A stretch of 38,152 nt of DNA from UMGS1696 sp964430105. Its GTDB lineage: Bacteria; Bacillota; Clostridia; Oscillospirales; CAG-272. Positions 1 to 8,483 of the stretch are shown here, piece by piece (position 1 is the stretch's first letter; each line of letters begins with the position of its first letter). The notes beneath the pieces were generated by a model. It was not told the origin of the DNA and did not search any database. It saw only the letters and a list, made by a program, of their open reading frames with translations. The position numbers were made by a program, and so were the translations under genes. Where the stretch lies: positions 1 to 38,152 of the forward strand of contig CAYSEF010000018.1 in the NCBI GenBank assembly GCA_964430105.1, written 5' to 3'.

Positions 1-63
1 TTTTATCTTCATTTTACGGTGTTCTCTCTTTTGTTCTTTTGGATTTTTTTGGGGGGTTATAGT

Positions 64-1008
64 TTATATCTTGATGTTGTTGATGATTTCTTTGAGACAG
101 TCAGAGCTCTTGTGGAGAAGTGCTGTTTCTTCTTCGGTCAGATTGGTAAGGATCTTACCGCTTACACCGTTACGTCCTACGATATTGAGTACGCTGAGGC
201 AAACATCATCTATTCCGTATTCGCCGTGCATCATAGAAGAAACTGTCATTGTTGTGTCCATACCATTGATAAGGCACTTGCAAATATGGCAAACGGAGAG
301 AGAAACGGCATAGAAGGTTGCACCCTTGCGCTGAATTACACGACCGCCGGATTTACGCATATATTCTTCAACGTCCTTGTAATTAAGGGGCGGGAAAATG
401 CTGTTCTGAGTGCTTACGATGCTGTGATATTCGGAAACAGGAACATTGGAAATGTTAGCGAGGGACCACGGAACGAACGAAGAATCGCCATGTTCACCGA
501 AAACATAAGCATGAACGTTCTGCTGATTGATGCTGTAATATTCGGAAATTCTTGCACGAAGTCTTGCTGTATCAAGGATAGTACCGGAACCGATGATCTT
601 GTTTTCCGGGATACCGGAGCACTTGCACCAAACGTAAGTGAGAACGTCTACAGGGTTTGATACGATAATGTATGTTGCATCGGGAGCATATGCTGTTATC
701 TGAGGAATAATGCTCTTAATGATGTCTACATTTGCCTGAGCAAGGTCAAGACGAGACTGACCGGGCTTTCTTGCAAGACCTGATGTAACGATAACGATAT
801 CGGAATTGCAAGCATCACGGTATGTGCCTGCATAAATTGAAACAGGCGGACAGAACGGAGTACCCTGACGAATATCAAGAGCTTCACCAAGTGCCTTCTG
901 TTCATTTACGTCGATCATGACGATATCAGTAGCAAGTCCGTTGCTTGCAAGAGTATAAGCAATTGTAGAGCCGACGCTTCCGGCACCGATAATTGTAACT
1001 TTTGTCAT
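64..1008 (-). CDS. ldh: L-lactate dehydrogenase
   Basis: Reduces pyruvate to L-lactate with NADH in the cytoplasm, a fermentative route for regenerating NAD+. The 314-residue protein has the usual length of the LDH/MDH family. It opens with the Rossmann dinucleotide motif (VTIIGAGSVGS, residues 4-14), an Asp near residue 33 typical of NAD preference, and carries the catalytic His signature GEHGDSS near residue 170. An Arg-containing substrate loop (ARKPGQSR) lies near residue 80, which with GEHGDSS favours lactate over malate dehydrogenase. A ribosome binding site (AGGGAG) precedes the ATG. It lies 64 bases downstream of the hydrogenase gene on the same strand without an obvious terminator between, so read-through from the redox operon is possible. 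No clear Rex operator was found in the gap. Confidence 0.93.
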   Translation of the reverse strand: MTKVTIIGAGSVGSTIAYTLASNGLATDIVMIDVNEQKALGEALDIRQGTPFCPPVSIYAGTYRDACNSDIVIVTSGLARKPGQSRLDLAQANVDIIKSIIPQITAYAPDATYIIVSNPVDVLTYVWCKCSGIPENKIIGSGTILDTARLRARISEYYSINQQNVHAYVFGEHGDSSFVPWSLANISNVPVSEYHSIVSTQNSIFPPLNYKDVEEYMRKSGGRVIQRKGATFYAVSLSVCHICKCLINGMDTTMTVSSMMHGEYGIDDVCLSVLNIVGRNGVSGKILTNLTEEETALLHKSSDCLKEIINNIKI

Positions 1009-1072
1009 GTTGCTGACTCCCTATTATTGTAGAAATTTATTTTTTTATAAGTAGTTAAAAATTGTATCGAGA

Positions 1073-2494
1073 TTATTTCAATACTGATACAGCATCGCTG
1101 ATGGTTTTTTCAAGAGCTTCTCTGCCGTATTTATCAACTTCAGCCTTGTTCTTTTCGCCGTGAGTGAGGCATCCTGCACCACCGATACAGCCACCTATAC
1201 AAGCCATACCTTCTATGAAATTACCATCGAGAAGATTCTTGCTTGCTTTAAGAAGGGCGGTACGGCATGCTTCAATACCATCGCAGGGGATAGCCTTGAG
1301 GTCGAAGTCGATATTCTGTTCCTTCATAGCCTGAGCCACTGCATCGGAAAGACCGCCTGAACGTGCAAAAATTCTTCCGAAGTAAGAAGCATTATCAAGT
1401 GATTCTTCAGAAAGAGTGGTGATATCGATATCACGGCTGTCGAAAAGTGCCTGCAATTCTTCAAATGTCATTACAGCGTCAACATAAGGCTTTACAGTTT
1501 CAAGCTGAGCCTCTGCTTTTTTCGCAGTGCAAGGACCGATGAATACAACCTTTGCGTTAGGAGTGTTATCCTTGATATACTTTGCAAGTGTTGCCATTGG
1601 TGAGAGATTATGCGAAACAAGAGGAAGAAGTGCGGGGAATGCGGACTTAATATATTGTACGAAAGCAGGGCAGCAGGAGCTTGTGAGGAAGCCTTTTTCT
1701 GCAAGTTCTCTTGATTCTGACTGAGCAACCATATCAGCACCGAGAGCTGCTTCGATAACGGTGTGGAAACCGAGTACCTTAAGACCTGAAATTACCTGGC
1801 CGAGCTTTGCGTAAGTGAACTGGCTGGAGATAGAAGGTGCTACGAGAGCGTATACCTTTGATTTTGTGTTATTTTCGCTGCTCTTGATAAGATCGATAAC
1901 ATCGAGAATGAAGGATCTGTCTGTGATAGCACCGAAAGGACACTGATATACACAAGCACCACACTGAATACACTTGTCGTTATTGATAGAAGCTGCATTA
2001 TCGTCATTTATCGATATAGCCTTTACCTTACAAGCGCTCTGGCATGGACGTTTACGGTTGATGATTGCGAAATAAGGACAAACCTTAGCGCACTGACCGC
2101 ACTCAACGCACTTTGTCTTATCAATATGAGCTACGTGGTTATTGTCGAAGTAGATCGCACCGCGCTTACAAACGTCTTCACAACGGTGAGCAAGACAGCC
2201 ACGGCAGGAATCTGTAACTTCATAGCCGGCAGCGGGGCATTCGTCGCAGGCAATATCGATAACCTGAATAACATTAGGGTTGTCGTTGGTTATGCCCATT
2301 GCGAGCTTTACACGTTCTGCAAGAATAGCACGTTCCTTGTATACGCAGCAACGCATAGTAGGAGTTTTTCCGGGAACGATAGTTTTTGGAATGTCAAGCA
2401 CGTTGTCGAGCAGGGTATCATTCCAAGCCTGACGTGCTACTTCACGAAGGACTTTATATTTCAAATGCTGTATTTTTGTGTCAAATTTTCTCAT
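1073..2494 (-). CDS. [FeFe]-hydrogenase, catalytic type (group B-like)
   Basis: Probably catalyses reversible H2 formation using electrons from ferredoxin. The 473-residue protein has an N-terminal Cys-rich region (CDECP, CRGC...CEDVC), then two ferredoxin-like [4Fe-4S] motifs (CVECGQCAKVCP and CIQCGACVYQCP) with an additional CQSAC element between them. The H-cluster domain follows with all three signatures: TSCCPAF (L1), PCTAKKAE (L2) and MACIGGCIGG (L3). The extra N-terminal cysteines and the TSCCPAF form match what is called group B, monomeric hydrogenases of Clostridia, rather than the bifurcating HydA. A strong ribosome binding site (AAGGAG) precedes the ATG and the phosphatase gene ends 11 bases upstream, so it is in the same operon. 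The subgroup is from memory of the family, not from a tree. Confidence 0.88.
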   Translation of the reverse strand: MRKFDTKIQHLKYKVLREVARQAWNDTLLDNVLDIPKTIVPGKTPTMRCCVYKERAILAERVKLAMGITNDNPNVIQVIDIACDECPAAGYEVTDSCRGCLAHRCEDVCKRGAIYFDNNHVAHIDKTKCVECGQCAKVCPYFAIINRKRPCQSACKVKAISINDDNAASINNDKCIQCGACVYQCPFGAITDRSFILDVIDLIKSSENNTKSKVYALVAPSISSQFTYAKLGQVISGLKVLGFHTVIEAALGADMVAQSESRELAEKGFLTSSCCPAFVQYIKSAFPALLPLVSHNLSPMATLAKYIKDNTPNAKVVFIGPCTAKKAEAQLETVKPYVDAVMTFEELQALFDSRDIDITTLSEESLDNASYFGRIFARSGGLSDAVAQAMKEQNIDFDLKAIPCDGIEACRTALLKASKNLLDGNFIEGMACIGGCIGGAGCLTHGEKNKAEVDKYGREALEKTISDAVSVLK

Positions 2495-2505
2495 TTAGCT
2501 TCTCC

Positions 2506-3678
2506 TTAGAAATAACTTACCTTAATGCGCTTGCCCATTTTACGCAGGCATTTTGAAAGCTCTTCCACAAGATTCATTTTAATATTAAAGGTAATTGGAA
2601 GATCCGGATTCTGGTGTGCAGGGTTTACCGCACGTCCAACGTAGAAATTGATATCTGTAGCTTCCTCAAACAGCAAACGGCATATTTGAGATGCACCGTC
2701 ATGTTTAAGACTCCAGAATTCATACATTTTATTGTCGCAGAGATGGTCTTTTGCATACTCAACGACTTTGTTGACCGTAATAACACCTTCTGTTACCAGA
2801 TCAACTCCTTCAAGCTCCGCTGTTGGAGGAATATCGGGACTATCAAACCTCAAGCTAGGTTTCAGAGGCTTATGGAGATATTTTGCTGCTATTGAAGATG
2901 TTGTACCACCACAAATTATGTGCTTGCCTTCCTTAGAGAAGAACAGTGACATCATTCGGTCGCAGTCATCTCTATTTGAAGGAGGACCGAAGAGAATGTT
3001 CATTGGCTCTCTCTTACGAATTCTCACCATGCAGGCAGTGGCATCATCACCGGGTTTTTCATCATAGAGTTGATTACACTCATTGACAAGCATGGTTGCA
3101 AGTGTTTTTGCGGTATAACCACCCGGTGCAAGCATTTCGACGAAGCTTATGATTTCTTCACGTTTCCAACCGAAATTGTATGCGAGGCCGATACCTGCGT
3201 GTGGACAACCATCGCTCATTGCGACAAAAATATCGTTTTCCTGAAGCGGAATAACAGAGTGGAGAATCTTTTTTCCGCCAATATTCAATTCTGTAGTAGG
3301 ATAATCATAATTCTTTTCGTTTCGGATAAGAATTACCTTTGGATTATCGTACTGAATTATTTCAGCAGCTTCGTTGTTTCTTAAATGGATAATGGTGAAG
3401 GTTGAGTATGCAACGCCTCTAACGGAACAAACCGGAAGCGTCGCAGCTATCGTTGAAACGCAGTCCTCGATAGGAAGCCCTTCAGCCATCATTGTGGAGA
3501 TGATTTTTGATGTCAGAGTTGAAAGAATACTTGCTTTAACTCCGCTGCCAAGACCATCTGCCAGAACGATCACGGTAGAATTGTCATTACGCTCAACGAC
3601 ATCAACATGGTCGCCACAGAGCTGTTCACCGTAATGATTTATGCTTTTATATCCTATATCGGCGCAAAGATCATTCAT
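2506..3678 (-). CDS. SpoIIE-family PP2C serine phosphatase
   Basis: Metal-dependent serine/threonine phosphatase of the SpoIIE/PP2C type, likely the output partner of the neighbouring sensory hydrogenase. Metal-binding Asp motifs are visible: ADGLGSG near residue 45, MSDGCPHAG near 155 and GDDAT near 215, which covers the core phosphatase fold in the first ~225 residues. The remaining ~160 residues form a second region (ILFGPPSNRDD, ICGGTTSS) of unassigned function that recurs in hydrogenase-linked phosphatases of Clostridia. The gene overlaps the sensory hydrogenase gene by 8 bases, implying translational coupling. I chose ATG 3678 because AAAGGAG lies 10 bases upstream; a TTG two codons earlier (3684) has too short a spacing. 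The substrate phosphoprotein is unknown. Confidence 0.85.
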   Translation of the reverse strand: MNDLCADIGYKSINHYGEQLCGDHVDVVERNDNSTVIVLADGLGSGVKASILSTLTSKIISTMMAEGLPIEDCVSTIAATLPVCSVRGVAYSTFTIIHLRNNEAAEIIQYDNPKVILIRNEKNYDYPTTELNIGGKKILHSVIPLQENDIFVAMSDGCPHAGIGLAYNFGWKREEIISFVEMLAPGGYTAKTLATMLVNECNQLYDEKPGDDATACMVRIRKREPMNILFGPPSNRDDCDRMMSLFFSKEGKHIICGGTTSSIAAKYLHKPLKPSLRFDSPDIPPTAELEGVDLVTEGVITVNKVVEYAKDHLCDNKMYEFWSLKHDGASQICRLLFEEATDINFYVGRAVNPAHQNPDLPITFNIKMNLVEELSKCLRKMGKRIKVSYF

Positions 3679-5347
3679 CAGCAATAGACTCCTTTAACTT
3701 TGCAAGGGCAATTTTGGTTTCAGCGGCAGTTTCACCGAGCAGTGATGCGATTTCCTGTACTATACGCATCTGCTTATCAACGACTTTATCGGCAACCTCG
3801 ATAGTTTGACGACTTATGCTTTCTTTCTTTTCGCGTTCGCTTTCTTCGTCTGTAACATCGCGCATTATAGCAACTAAAAGATGCGAATCGCGGTCATATA
3901 CGATTGACTGTTCAACATAACGCTTGTATTCTGCGAGATAAACACGCTGGTCTTTTATACTGCGTCCTGTGCCCATTACTTCGATGAATGCTGCGGGATC
4001 GAGTATACGCACTACCTGATCACCGAGAATATCAGAAGCGTAGCGAATGTTCATAATCTTACGAGCGGCTTCGTTGATCTGCTGAACCTCAAGCTGTTCA
4101 TTAAGAACGATCAAGCCGTTCGGAGAATTGTTGACGATAGTGTCTGAGAAGCTTTCGGCCTTTTCTTTAAGGAAGGGAAGACACATAGAAATTTCGGCCT
4201 TACCCTGACATATTGCAATAGCTTTTTCACGGCAGGTATTATAACCACAAGAACCGCAGTTCAGCTCTTGAGAAGGCTTAAACTTACCCATTTGACGAAG
4301 CACCTTGCTGATTTCGGCATCGCTTGGCATGGAAGCTCTGCGTTCGATATATTCAAACTGCTTTCTCAGTGTACCGGAATTTGGCTGTTCAACATCGAAA
4401 TCCTTTGTTCCGGCATAAGAAGACACATTGATGTAATCCTGAACCGGTGAACGATGATATTTTTCCATGACGGGACCACCGATACAGCTTCCGACGCAGG
4501 CAGACATTTCGATGAAACAGTTATGTATCTTTCCGTTTTCGATATCGTTAAGAGCTGCAATGCAATTTTCGACACCGTCTATCGCAAGATATGTAAAGCC
4601 GGGGGCATTCTGAGCCATAGTTTTGAGAATACCGCCTGTTGTGGGGAAGAAACGTGCACGAGAATTATCGGTATCATCTACCTCATTCTCAAGCTCGATA
4701 TTTTCCTCTTTCAGCCATGATGTCAGTTCCTCGAATGTCAGAACTGCATCAACAATTCCTTCATAATGCTCAGCTTCATCTTTTTTAGCGACACAAGGGC
4801 CTATAAATACGGTTTTTGCCTTTGGATATCTTTTTTTGATATCGATACAATGTGCCTGCATAGGAGAAACTACATCTGCAAGATACTCGAGAGCAGCCGG
4901 GAACTGCTTTTGTATAAGAAGATTGATTGAATGACAACAAGAGGAGATGACAATGTCTCTTACCTCCTCGCGTAACATTCGTTCATATTCATTTTTAACG
5001 ACAGTCGCACCAAGCGCAGTTTCTTCAACTTCAAAAAATCCCAACTTTTTAATAGCCTTACGGAGTGCGGAGATACCAATACCATCGTAATTTGCAATGA
5101 AGGATGGTGCAAGGCTTACAATAACGGGATCGCCACTTTGAAGGAATACTTTGACCTTTTCGATCTCACTTGCGACGACTTTTGCGTTCTGTGGACATAC
5201 TACAAAGCACTGTCCGCAGAGGATACATTCGTTACCGATGATATGCGCCTGGTTACCTGAAAAGCGTATCGCCTTTACTGGACAATAACGAATACACTTA
5301 TAACAGTTTTTACAGTTTGATTTCTTAAATGTAAGACAATTCGGCAC
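3671..5347 (-). CDS. Sensory [FeFe]-hydrogenase with PAS domain (HydS-like)
   Basis: Putative H2 or redox sensor. Order of domains: two ferredoxin-type clusters (CKNCYKCIRYCP at 12-22, CILCGQCFVVCP at 41-52), an H-cluster domain (L1 SSCCHS at 135-140, L2 PCVAKKDE at 184-191, L3 MSACVGSCIGG at 281-291), a four-Cys Fe-S module (CGSCGYNTC at 364-372 plus C380 and C389), a PAS domain at about 405-510, and a coiled C-terminal tail with no kinase or GGDEF domain. This is the architecture of group C (HydS) hydrogenases, thought to sense rather than turn over H2 at rate. The absence of a built-in output domain and the overlap with the SpoIIE-type phosphatase gene suggest signalling through that phosphatase. 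Start is GTG at 5347, six bases after the upstream stop, with AAGGGG upstream. Confidence 0.87.
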   Translation of the reverse strand: MPNCLTFKKSNCKNCYKCIRYCPVKAIRFSGNQAHIIGNECILCGQCFVVCPQNAKVVASEIEKVKVFLQSGDPVIVSLAPSFIANYDGIGISALRKAIKKLGFFEVEETALGATVVKNEYERMLREEVRDIVISSCCHSINLLIQKQFPAALEYLADVVSPMQAHCIDIKKRYPKAKTVFIGPCVAKKDEAEHYEGIVDAVLTFEELTSWLKEENIELENEVDDTDNSRARFFPTTGGILKTMAQNAPGFTYLAIDGVENCIAALNDIENGKIHNCFIEMSACVGSCIGGPVMEKYHRSPVQDYINVSSYAGTKDFDVEQPNSGTLRKQFEYIERRASMPSDAEISKVLRQMGKFKPSQELNCGSCGYNTCREKAIAICQGKAEISMCLPFLKEKAESFSDTIVNNSPNGLIVLNEQLEVQQINEAARKIMNIRYASDILGDQVVRILDPAAFIEVMGTGRSIKDQRVYLAEYKRYVEQSIVYDRDSHLLVAIMRDVTDEESEREKKESISRQTIEVADKVVDKQMRIVQEIASLLGETAAETKIALAKLKESIADE

Positions 5348-5353
5348 GATTAG

Positions 5354-5614
5354 TTAACCCCTTTCAGCCTCGATCTTTTTTAAGATATGTTCATTAAAGA
5401 ATTCTCTGAAATTTTCTCGTGTAATGCCGGTATGTACATCGTCATCAACCTGAACAGTTACGCCAACGCGGTTGCATTTTCCGATACAGAAGCTTCCGAC
5501 AAGCGTAACATCCTGTTCGAGATGGTTGTCTTCGACAGCTTTTTGGAGCAGGTCAACGATTTCGGGAGATCCTTTTATATGGCAGGAGCTGCCGACACAT
5601 ACTTGAATGACCAT
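5354..5614 (-). CDS. Thioredoxin-like [2Fe-2S] protein (NuoE/HydC-type domain)
   Basis: Small stand-alone thioredoxin-fold ferredoxin of 86 residues. The four cysteines expected to bind one [2Fe-2S] cluster are at 6, 11, 43 and 47 (CVGSSC and CIGKC). The same fold forms the C-terminal part of NuoE and of HydC of bifurcating hydrogenases, but here it stands alone, without a HydB-type flavoprotein in the window. It sits six bases before the sensory hydrogenase and eleven bases after a paralogue, so it is in the same operon. Likely an electron carrier or redox input for the hydrogenase module; the exact partner is inference. Confidence 0.82.
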   Translation of the reverse strand: MVIQVCVGSSCHIKGSPEIVDLLQKAVEDNHLEQDVTLVGSFCIGKCNRVGVTVQVDDDVHTGITRENFREFFNEHILKKIEAERG

Positions 5615-5625
5615 TGCAGTTTACC

Positions 5626-5865
5626 TTATACCTTTGCGATTACGTTCTTTTCAAAGAATTCTTCAACGGTATCGGGTGAAACTGAGTAGAATTCTTCATC
5701 TACTGTTACGCATACACCGTGCTGACATTGACCGATGCAGAAGGTTGCGGCAAGCTCTACTTTGTCACCGAGATTGTTTTCTGCGATAAGGTTCTGAAGC
5801 TGTTCTACTACCTGACGAGAACCCTTTAAGTGGCAGGAACTACCGATACATACTGTGATTTTCAT
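5626..5865 (-). CDS. Thioredoxin-like [2Fe-2S] protein, paralogue
   Basis: A second, 79-residue thioredoxin-like ferredoxin with cysteines at the same positions as its neighbour (6, 11, 43, 47; CIGSSC and CIGQC). The two proteins clearly arose by tandem duplication. A strong ribosome binding site (AAGGAG) precedes the ATG and it is probably the first gene of the hydrogenase operon, following a 97-base gap after rex. The gap holds only a weak promoter-like element (TACAAT on the minus strand). Function as an electron carrier is inferred from the fold and the neighbours. Confidence 0.82.
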   Translation of the reverse strand: MKITVCIGSSCHLKGSRQVVEQLQNLIAENNLGDKVELAATFCIGQCQHGVCVTVDEEFYSVSPDTVEEFFEKNVIAKV

Positions 5866-5962
5866 TGTTGTTATATCTCCTTAAATAATTGATAGATGAG
5901 AGTCATAAAATTGTATTACACTACTGCAAAAAATACAGTTTATGTCATATAACTAACCAAGG

Positions 5963-6619
5963 TCAGGAGTCTTTGTCTAAGCTTTTGTTTTCTCCTGTTT
6001 GATTGCATAATTGGTTATTAAGATGTGCCAAGGACAGTGCCAGATTTTCCTGTAGAAAAAGAGTTCCGTCAGGCACAATCAGCTTGCACGGTGCGAAGTT
6101 CCATATCGCTGTTATTCCGCTTTCAAGCATTTGATCGCAAACCTTTTGGGCAGAGCCTTCGCCTACAGTAATAATGCCTATCTGAATATGATGTGCTTTA
6201 CAGAATTCATCAAACTGTGACATCGGCAGTATCTCAACAGAACCGTGATATTTCAGCACCTGATCGTTACAGTCGAAAGCCGCAGTGATTTTTACACCGT
6301 AATTTTCAAATTCATCGTATTCAAGCAATGCACGTCCAAGCTTTCCAGCACCAACGAGTACTGCCGGAGTGATATTTTCGTGACCAAGTACGGTTTCAAG
6401 GCATTTTATAAGATCGGCTGTTTTATATCCGAGCTTTGGTTTGCCTTTTCCACTGACTGCGTTTAAGTCTTTTCTGACCTGTACCTCGCCCAGAGAAAGA
6501 TTTTTTGCGATACTTGTAGCGGAAATATACGGTGTGTCTTCAGGCGACAACTCTTTCAGATAGCGCAGATAGTACGGAAGTCTGCTTAGGGTTGCTTTAG
6601 TGACCGATGTTTTCTCCAC
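5963..6619 (-). CDS. rex: Redox-sensing transcriptional repressor Rex
   Basis: Dimeric repressor that senses the NADH/NAD+ ratio and typically controls fermentation genes such as ldh, alcohol dehydrogenase and hydrogenases. The 218-residue length is normal. Residues 1-80 form the winged helix-turn-helix, with LSLGEVQVRKDLNAVSG matching the Rex recognition region (usually VQVRKDLAYFG). The NAD(H)-binding Rossmann fold follows (VLVGAGKLGRAL near 85-97, FDCND near 115). Start is GTG at 6619 with an AAGGAGG site seven bases upstream. It lies directly upstream of the hydrogenase operon and ldh, a typical Rex regulon. Two 14-base direct repeats overlap its own promoter, suggesting autoregulation or another regulator. 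Confidence 0.92.
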   Translation of the reverse strand: MEKTSVTKATLSRLPYYLRYLKELSPEDTPYISATSIAKNLSLGEVQVRKDLNAVSGKGKPKLGYKTADLIKCLETVLGHENITPAVLVGAGKLGRALLEYDEFENYGVKITAAFDCNDQVLKYHGSVEILPMSQFDEFCKAHHIQIGIITVGEGSAQKVCDQMLESGITAIWNFAPCKLIVPDGTLFLQENLALSLAHLNNQLCNQTGENKSLDKDS

Positions 6620-6643
6620 TGCTCGACCTCCTTCTGCCTTGCT

Positions 6644-6672
6644 TTATATCGATAATAGTTATATCGATAATA
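6644..6672. repeat. Two direct repeats over the rex promoter
   Basis: TTATATCGATAATA occurs at 6644-6657 and again at 6659-6672, a perfect 14-base repeat with a 15-base period. Each copy contains the palindrome TATCGATA. The placement over the -10 region suggests an operator. It does not resemble the Rex consensus TTGTTAANNNNTTAACAA, so the binding protein is unknown. Confidence 0.6.
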
Positions 6673-6696
6673 TACTGACTGATTCCGAATGTGCAA
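6669..6696 (-). promoter_or_regulatory. Putative rex promoter
   Basis: On the minus strand TTGCAC (6691-6696) is separated by 16 bases from TATATT (6669-6674); reading the -35 as TTTGCA gives a 17-base spacer. It lies 50 bases upstream of the rex start. The direct repeats at 6644-6672 cover the -10 element and the likely transcription start. Confidence 0.45.
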
Positions 6697-7198
6697 AATA
6701 TACCGTACATTTACGGTGTAAACATACGGGAAAATGGAGCATAGTGTCCGAGTTGATTTGCATATGACATGAATTCAAGTATATTATATCATGGATTTAT
6801 CGTTTGTGCAATATCTTTTTGCGAATACTTTGACGGAAAATGCTGAGAAAAGTCATTTTTATTCTCAACAGACAGAAAAATTGCAGATAAGAAAAACTGT
6901 TAAAATGAGTAGTAAATATTGTGTCAGAGAGCAGAATTGAGTCGAAATATTCTACATTACAATTATTTGTGTAGTAATAAATATACACTTTATGCATTTT
7001 TTACATTGACAAATTCACGTTTTAGTGGTAAAAAATACATATACTGAATGTCATTGAAGACAAATGGCAACAGATAATTGTCTGATCTTACCGGATAGGC
7101 AGCAGAGAAGCGCTTATGTAGCCGAAACAGGGTAAATTTTCGCTTGAAGAATTGTCGAAACAGAAAAATCAGAACAATAATAAACGGAGGATGACGGT

Positions 7199-8476
7199 AT
7201 GTCAAATTGCGCAATAGTAGGAATTAACTGGGGCGACGAAGGAAAGGGAAGAATGGTAGACCTTTTGACAGAGGGTTACGATATTGTAGTACGTTATCAA
7301 GGTGGCGGAAACGCAGGTCATACTGTCATCAATGAATATGGAAAATTTGCCTTGCATTTGCTTCCGTCAGGTATTTTTCGTAAAGATGTGGTAAATATTC
7401 TCGGAAACGGAGTTGCGTTAGACCCGGAGAATCTTTGGAACGAAATGCAGAGCGTTATGAATCAGGGAGTTGCGCTGACACCTGAAAATCTCAAGATAAG
7501 TGACAGAGCCTCGCTTCTTCTGCCATGGCATCGTGATCTTGACGAGCTTGAAGAAATGCGTCTTGCAGATAAGAAATTCGGTTCCACAAAGCAGGGTATC
7601 GCACCGTTTTATTCTGATAAATACCAAAAGAAGACTGTGCTTGCAGGTGAGCTGTTTTATCCCGAAAAGCTTCGCGCACATCTTGCCGATTTGATGGAAT
7701 GGAAAAATCTTACTCTTACGAAGGTTTACGGTGCTGAGCCGTATACTATGGATATGCTTGATGAATGGCTTGCAACATATTGTGAAAAGATCAAGCCTTA
7801 CATTGCAAATACAGGTGCATTTTTGCGTGATTCACAGAAATCCGGTAAAAAAATACTGTTTGAAGCACAGCTTGGCTCTTTGCGTGATCTTGACTATGGT
7901 ATTCATCCGTATACCACATCATCAAACACTACAGCAGCGTATGCTCCTATTGGCTCAGGTCTTCCTTCAGCTAAAATTGATGATGTAGTTGGCGTTGTTA
8001 AGGCGTATTCAACCTGCGTTGGTGAAGGCCCGTTTGTGTGTGAGATGTTCGGTGAAGAAGCTGATGAGCTTCGTAAGGCGGGCTTTGAATATGGTGCAAA
8101 AACAGGTCGTCCACGCAGAGTAGGACCTATAGACATTGTTGCCACACGTTATGGCGTTGAGGTTCAGGCTGCTACTGAGATAGCACTGACAAAGCTTGAT
8201 GTTCTCTCTTATATGGATAAAATTCCCGTGTGCACAAAGTATATTGTAAACGGTGTCGAAACAGATGAATTCCCATTCCCGTCTGCACTTGATTCAGCGG
8301 AACCTATCGTGGAATATTTTGATGGCTGGAAGTGTGATATTTCTGCTGTTCGTACATGGGAGGAGCTTCCTAAAGCGGCGCAGGCTTATGTTGAATATAT
8401 AGAGAAAGCAATAGGTACGCCGATTACTTATGTTTCTGTAGGCCCTGAGAGAGATAGTATTATCATTAGAAAGTGA
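7199..8476 (+). CDS. purA: Adenylosuccinate synthetase
   Basis: Condenses IMP and aspartate with GTP to adenylosuccinate, the first committed step to AMP. The protein is 425 residues, the usual length. The N-terminus shows the glycine-rich GTP loop (GINWGDEGKGR at 8-18, with the catalytic Asp) and the second motif GGGNAGHT at about 35-42 with the catalytic His. The conserved KTGRPRRVG(P/W) segment near residue 300 binds IMP/GTP. GGAGG lies upstream of the ATG. purB begins 7 bases after the stop, so the two AMP-branch genes form an operon. Confidence 0.96.
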   Translation: MSNCAIVGINWGDEGKGRMVDLLTEGYDIVVRYQGGGNAGHTVINEYGKFALHLLPSGIFRKDVVNILGNGVALDPENLWNEMQSVMNQGVALTPENLKISDRASLLLPWHRDLDELEEMRLADKKFGSTKQGIAPFYSDKYQKKTVLAGELFYPEKLRAHLADLMEWKNLTLTKVYGAEPYTMDMLDEWLATYCEKIKPYIANTGAFLRDSQKSGKKILFEAQLGSLRDLDYGIHPYTTSSNTTAAYAPIGSGLPSAKIDDVVGVVKAYSTCVGEGPFVCEMFGEEADELRKAGFEYGAKTGRPRRVGPIDIVATRYGVEVQAATEIALTKLDVLSYMDKIPVCTKYIVNGVETDEFPFPSALDSAEPIVEYFDGWKCDISAVRTWEELPKAAQAYVEYIEKAIGTPITYVSVGPERDSIIIRK

Positions 8477-8483
8477 GAAAAGC

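Larger units (their letters stand above)
6620..7198. other. 579-base divergent intergenic region between rex and purA
   Basis: AT-rich spacer between divergent genes. It holds the rex promoter with direct repeats, a short perfect inverted repeat (ACCGTA at 6702-6707 and TACGGT at 6712-6717) upstream of that promoter, and a weak candidate promoter for purA (TTGACA at 7006-7011, TAAAAA at 7029-7034). No purine riboswitch core or other known leader was recognised in the roughly 160 bases before purA. Short open frames on the minus strand lack ribosome binding sites and look spurious. Confidence 0.6.

Noticed and set aside
19..660. 213-codon open frame opposite ldh
   Set aside because: Shadow of the lactate dehydrogenase gene, whose motifs are unmistakable.
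1009..1072. Possible Rex operator between the hydrogenase gene and ldh
   Set aside because: No TTGTTAA/TTAACAA pair at the right spacing; only AT-rich half-site-like fragments.
5866..5962. Rex operator before the hydrogenase operon
   Set aside because: TGTATT and AATACA are present but too far apart to fit a Rex site.
7035..7198. Purine riboswitch before purA
   Set aside because: The conserved junction and loop sequences of the purine aptamer are absent; only a weak 5-base stem can be drawn.
6797..7214. Two small minus-strand ORFs between rex and purA
   Set aside because: They overlap each other and the purA start, lack ribosome binding sites and have composition typical of AT-rich spacer.
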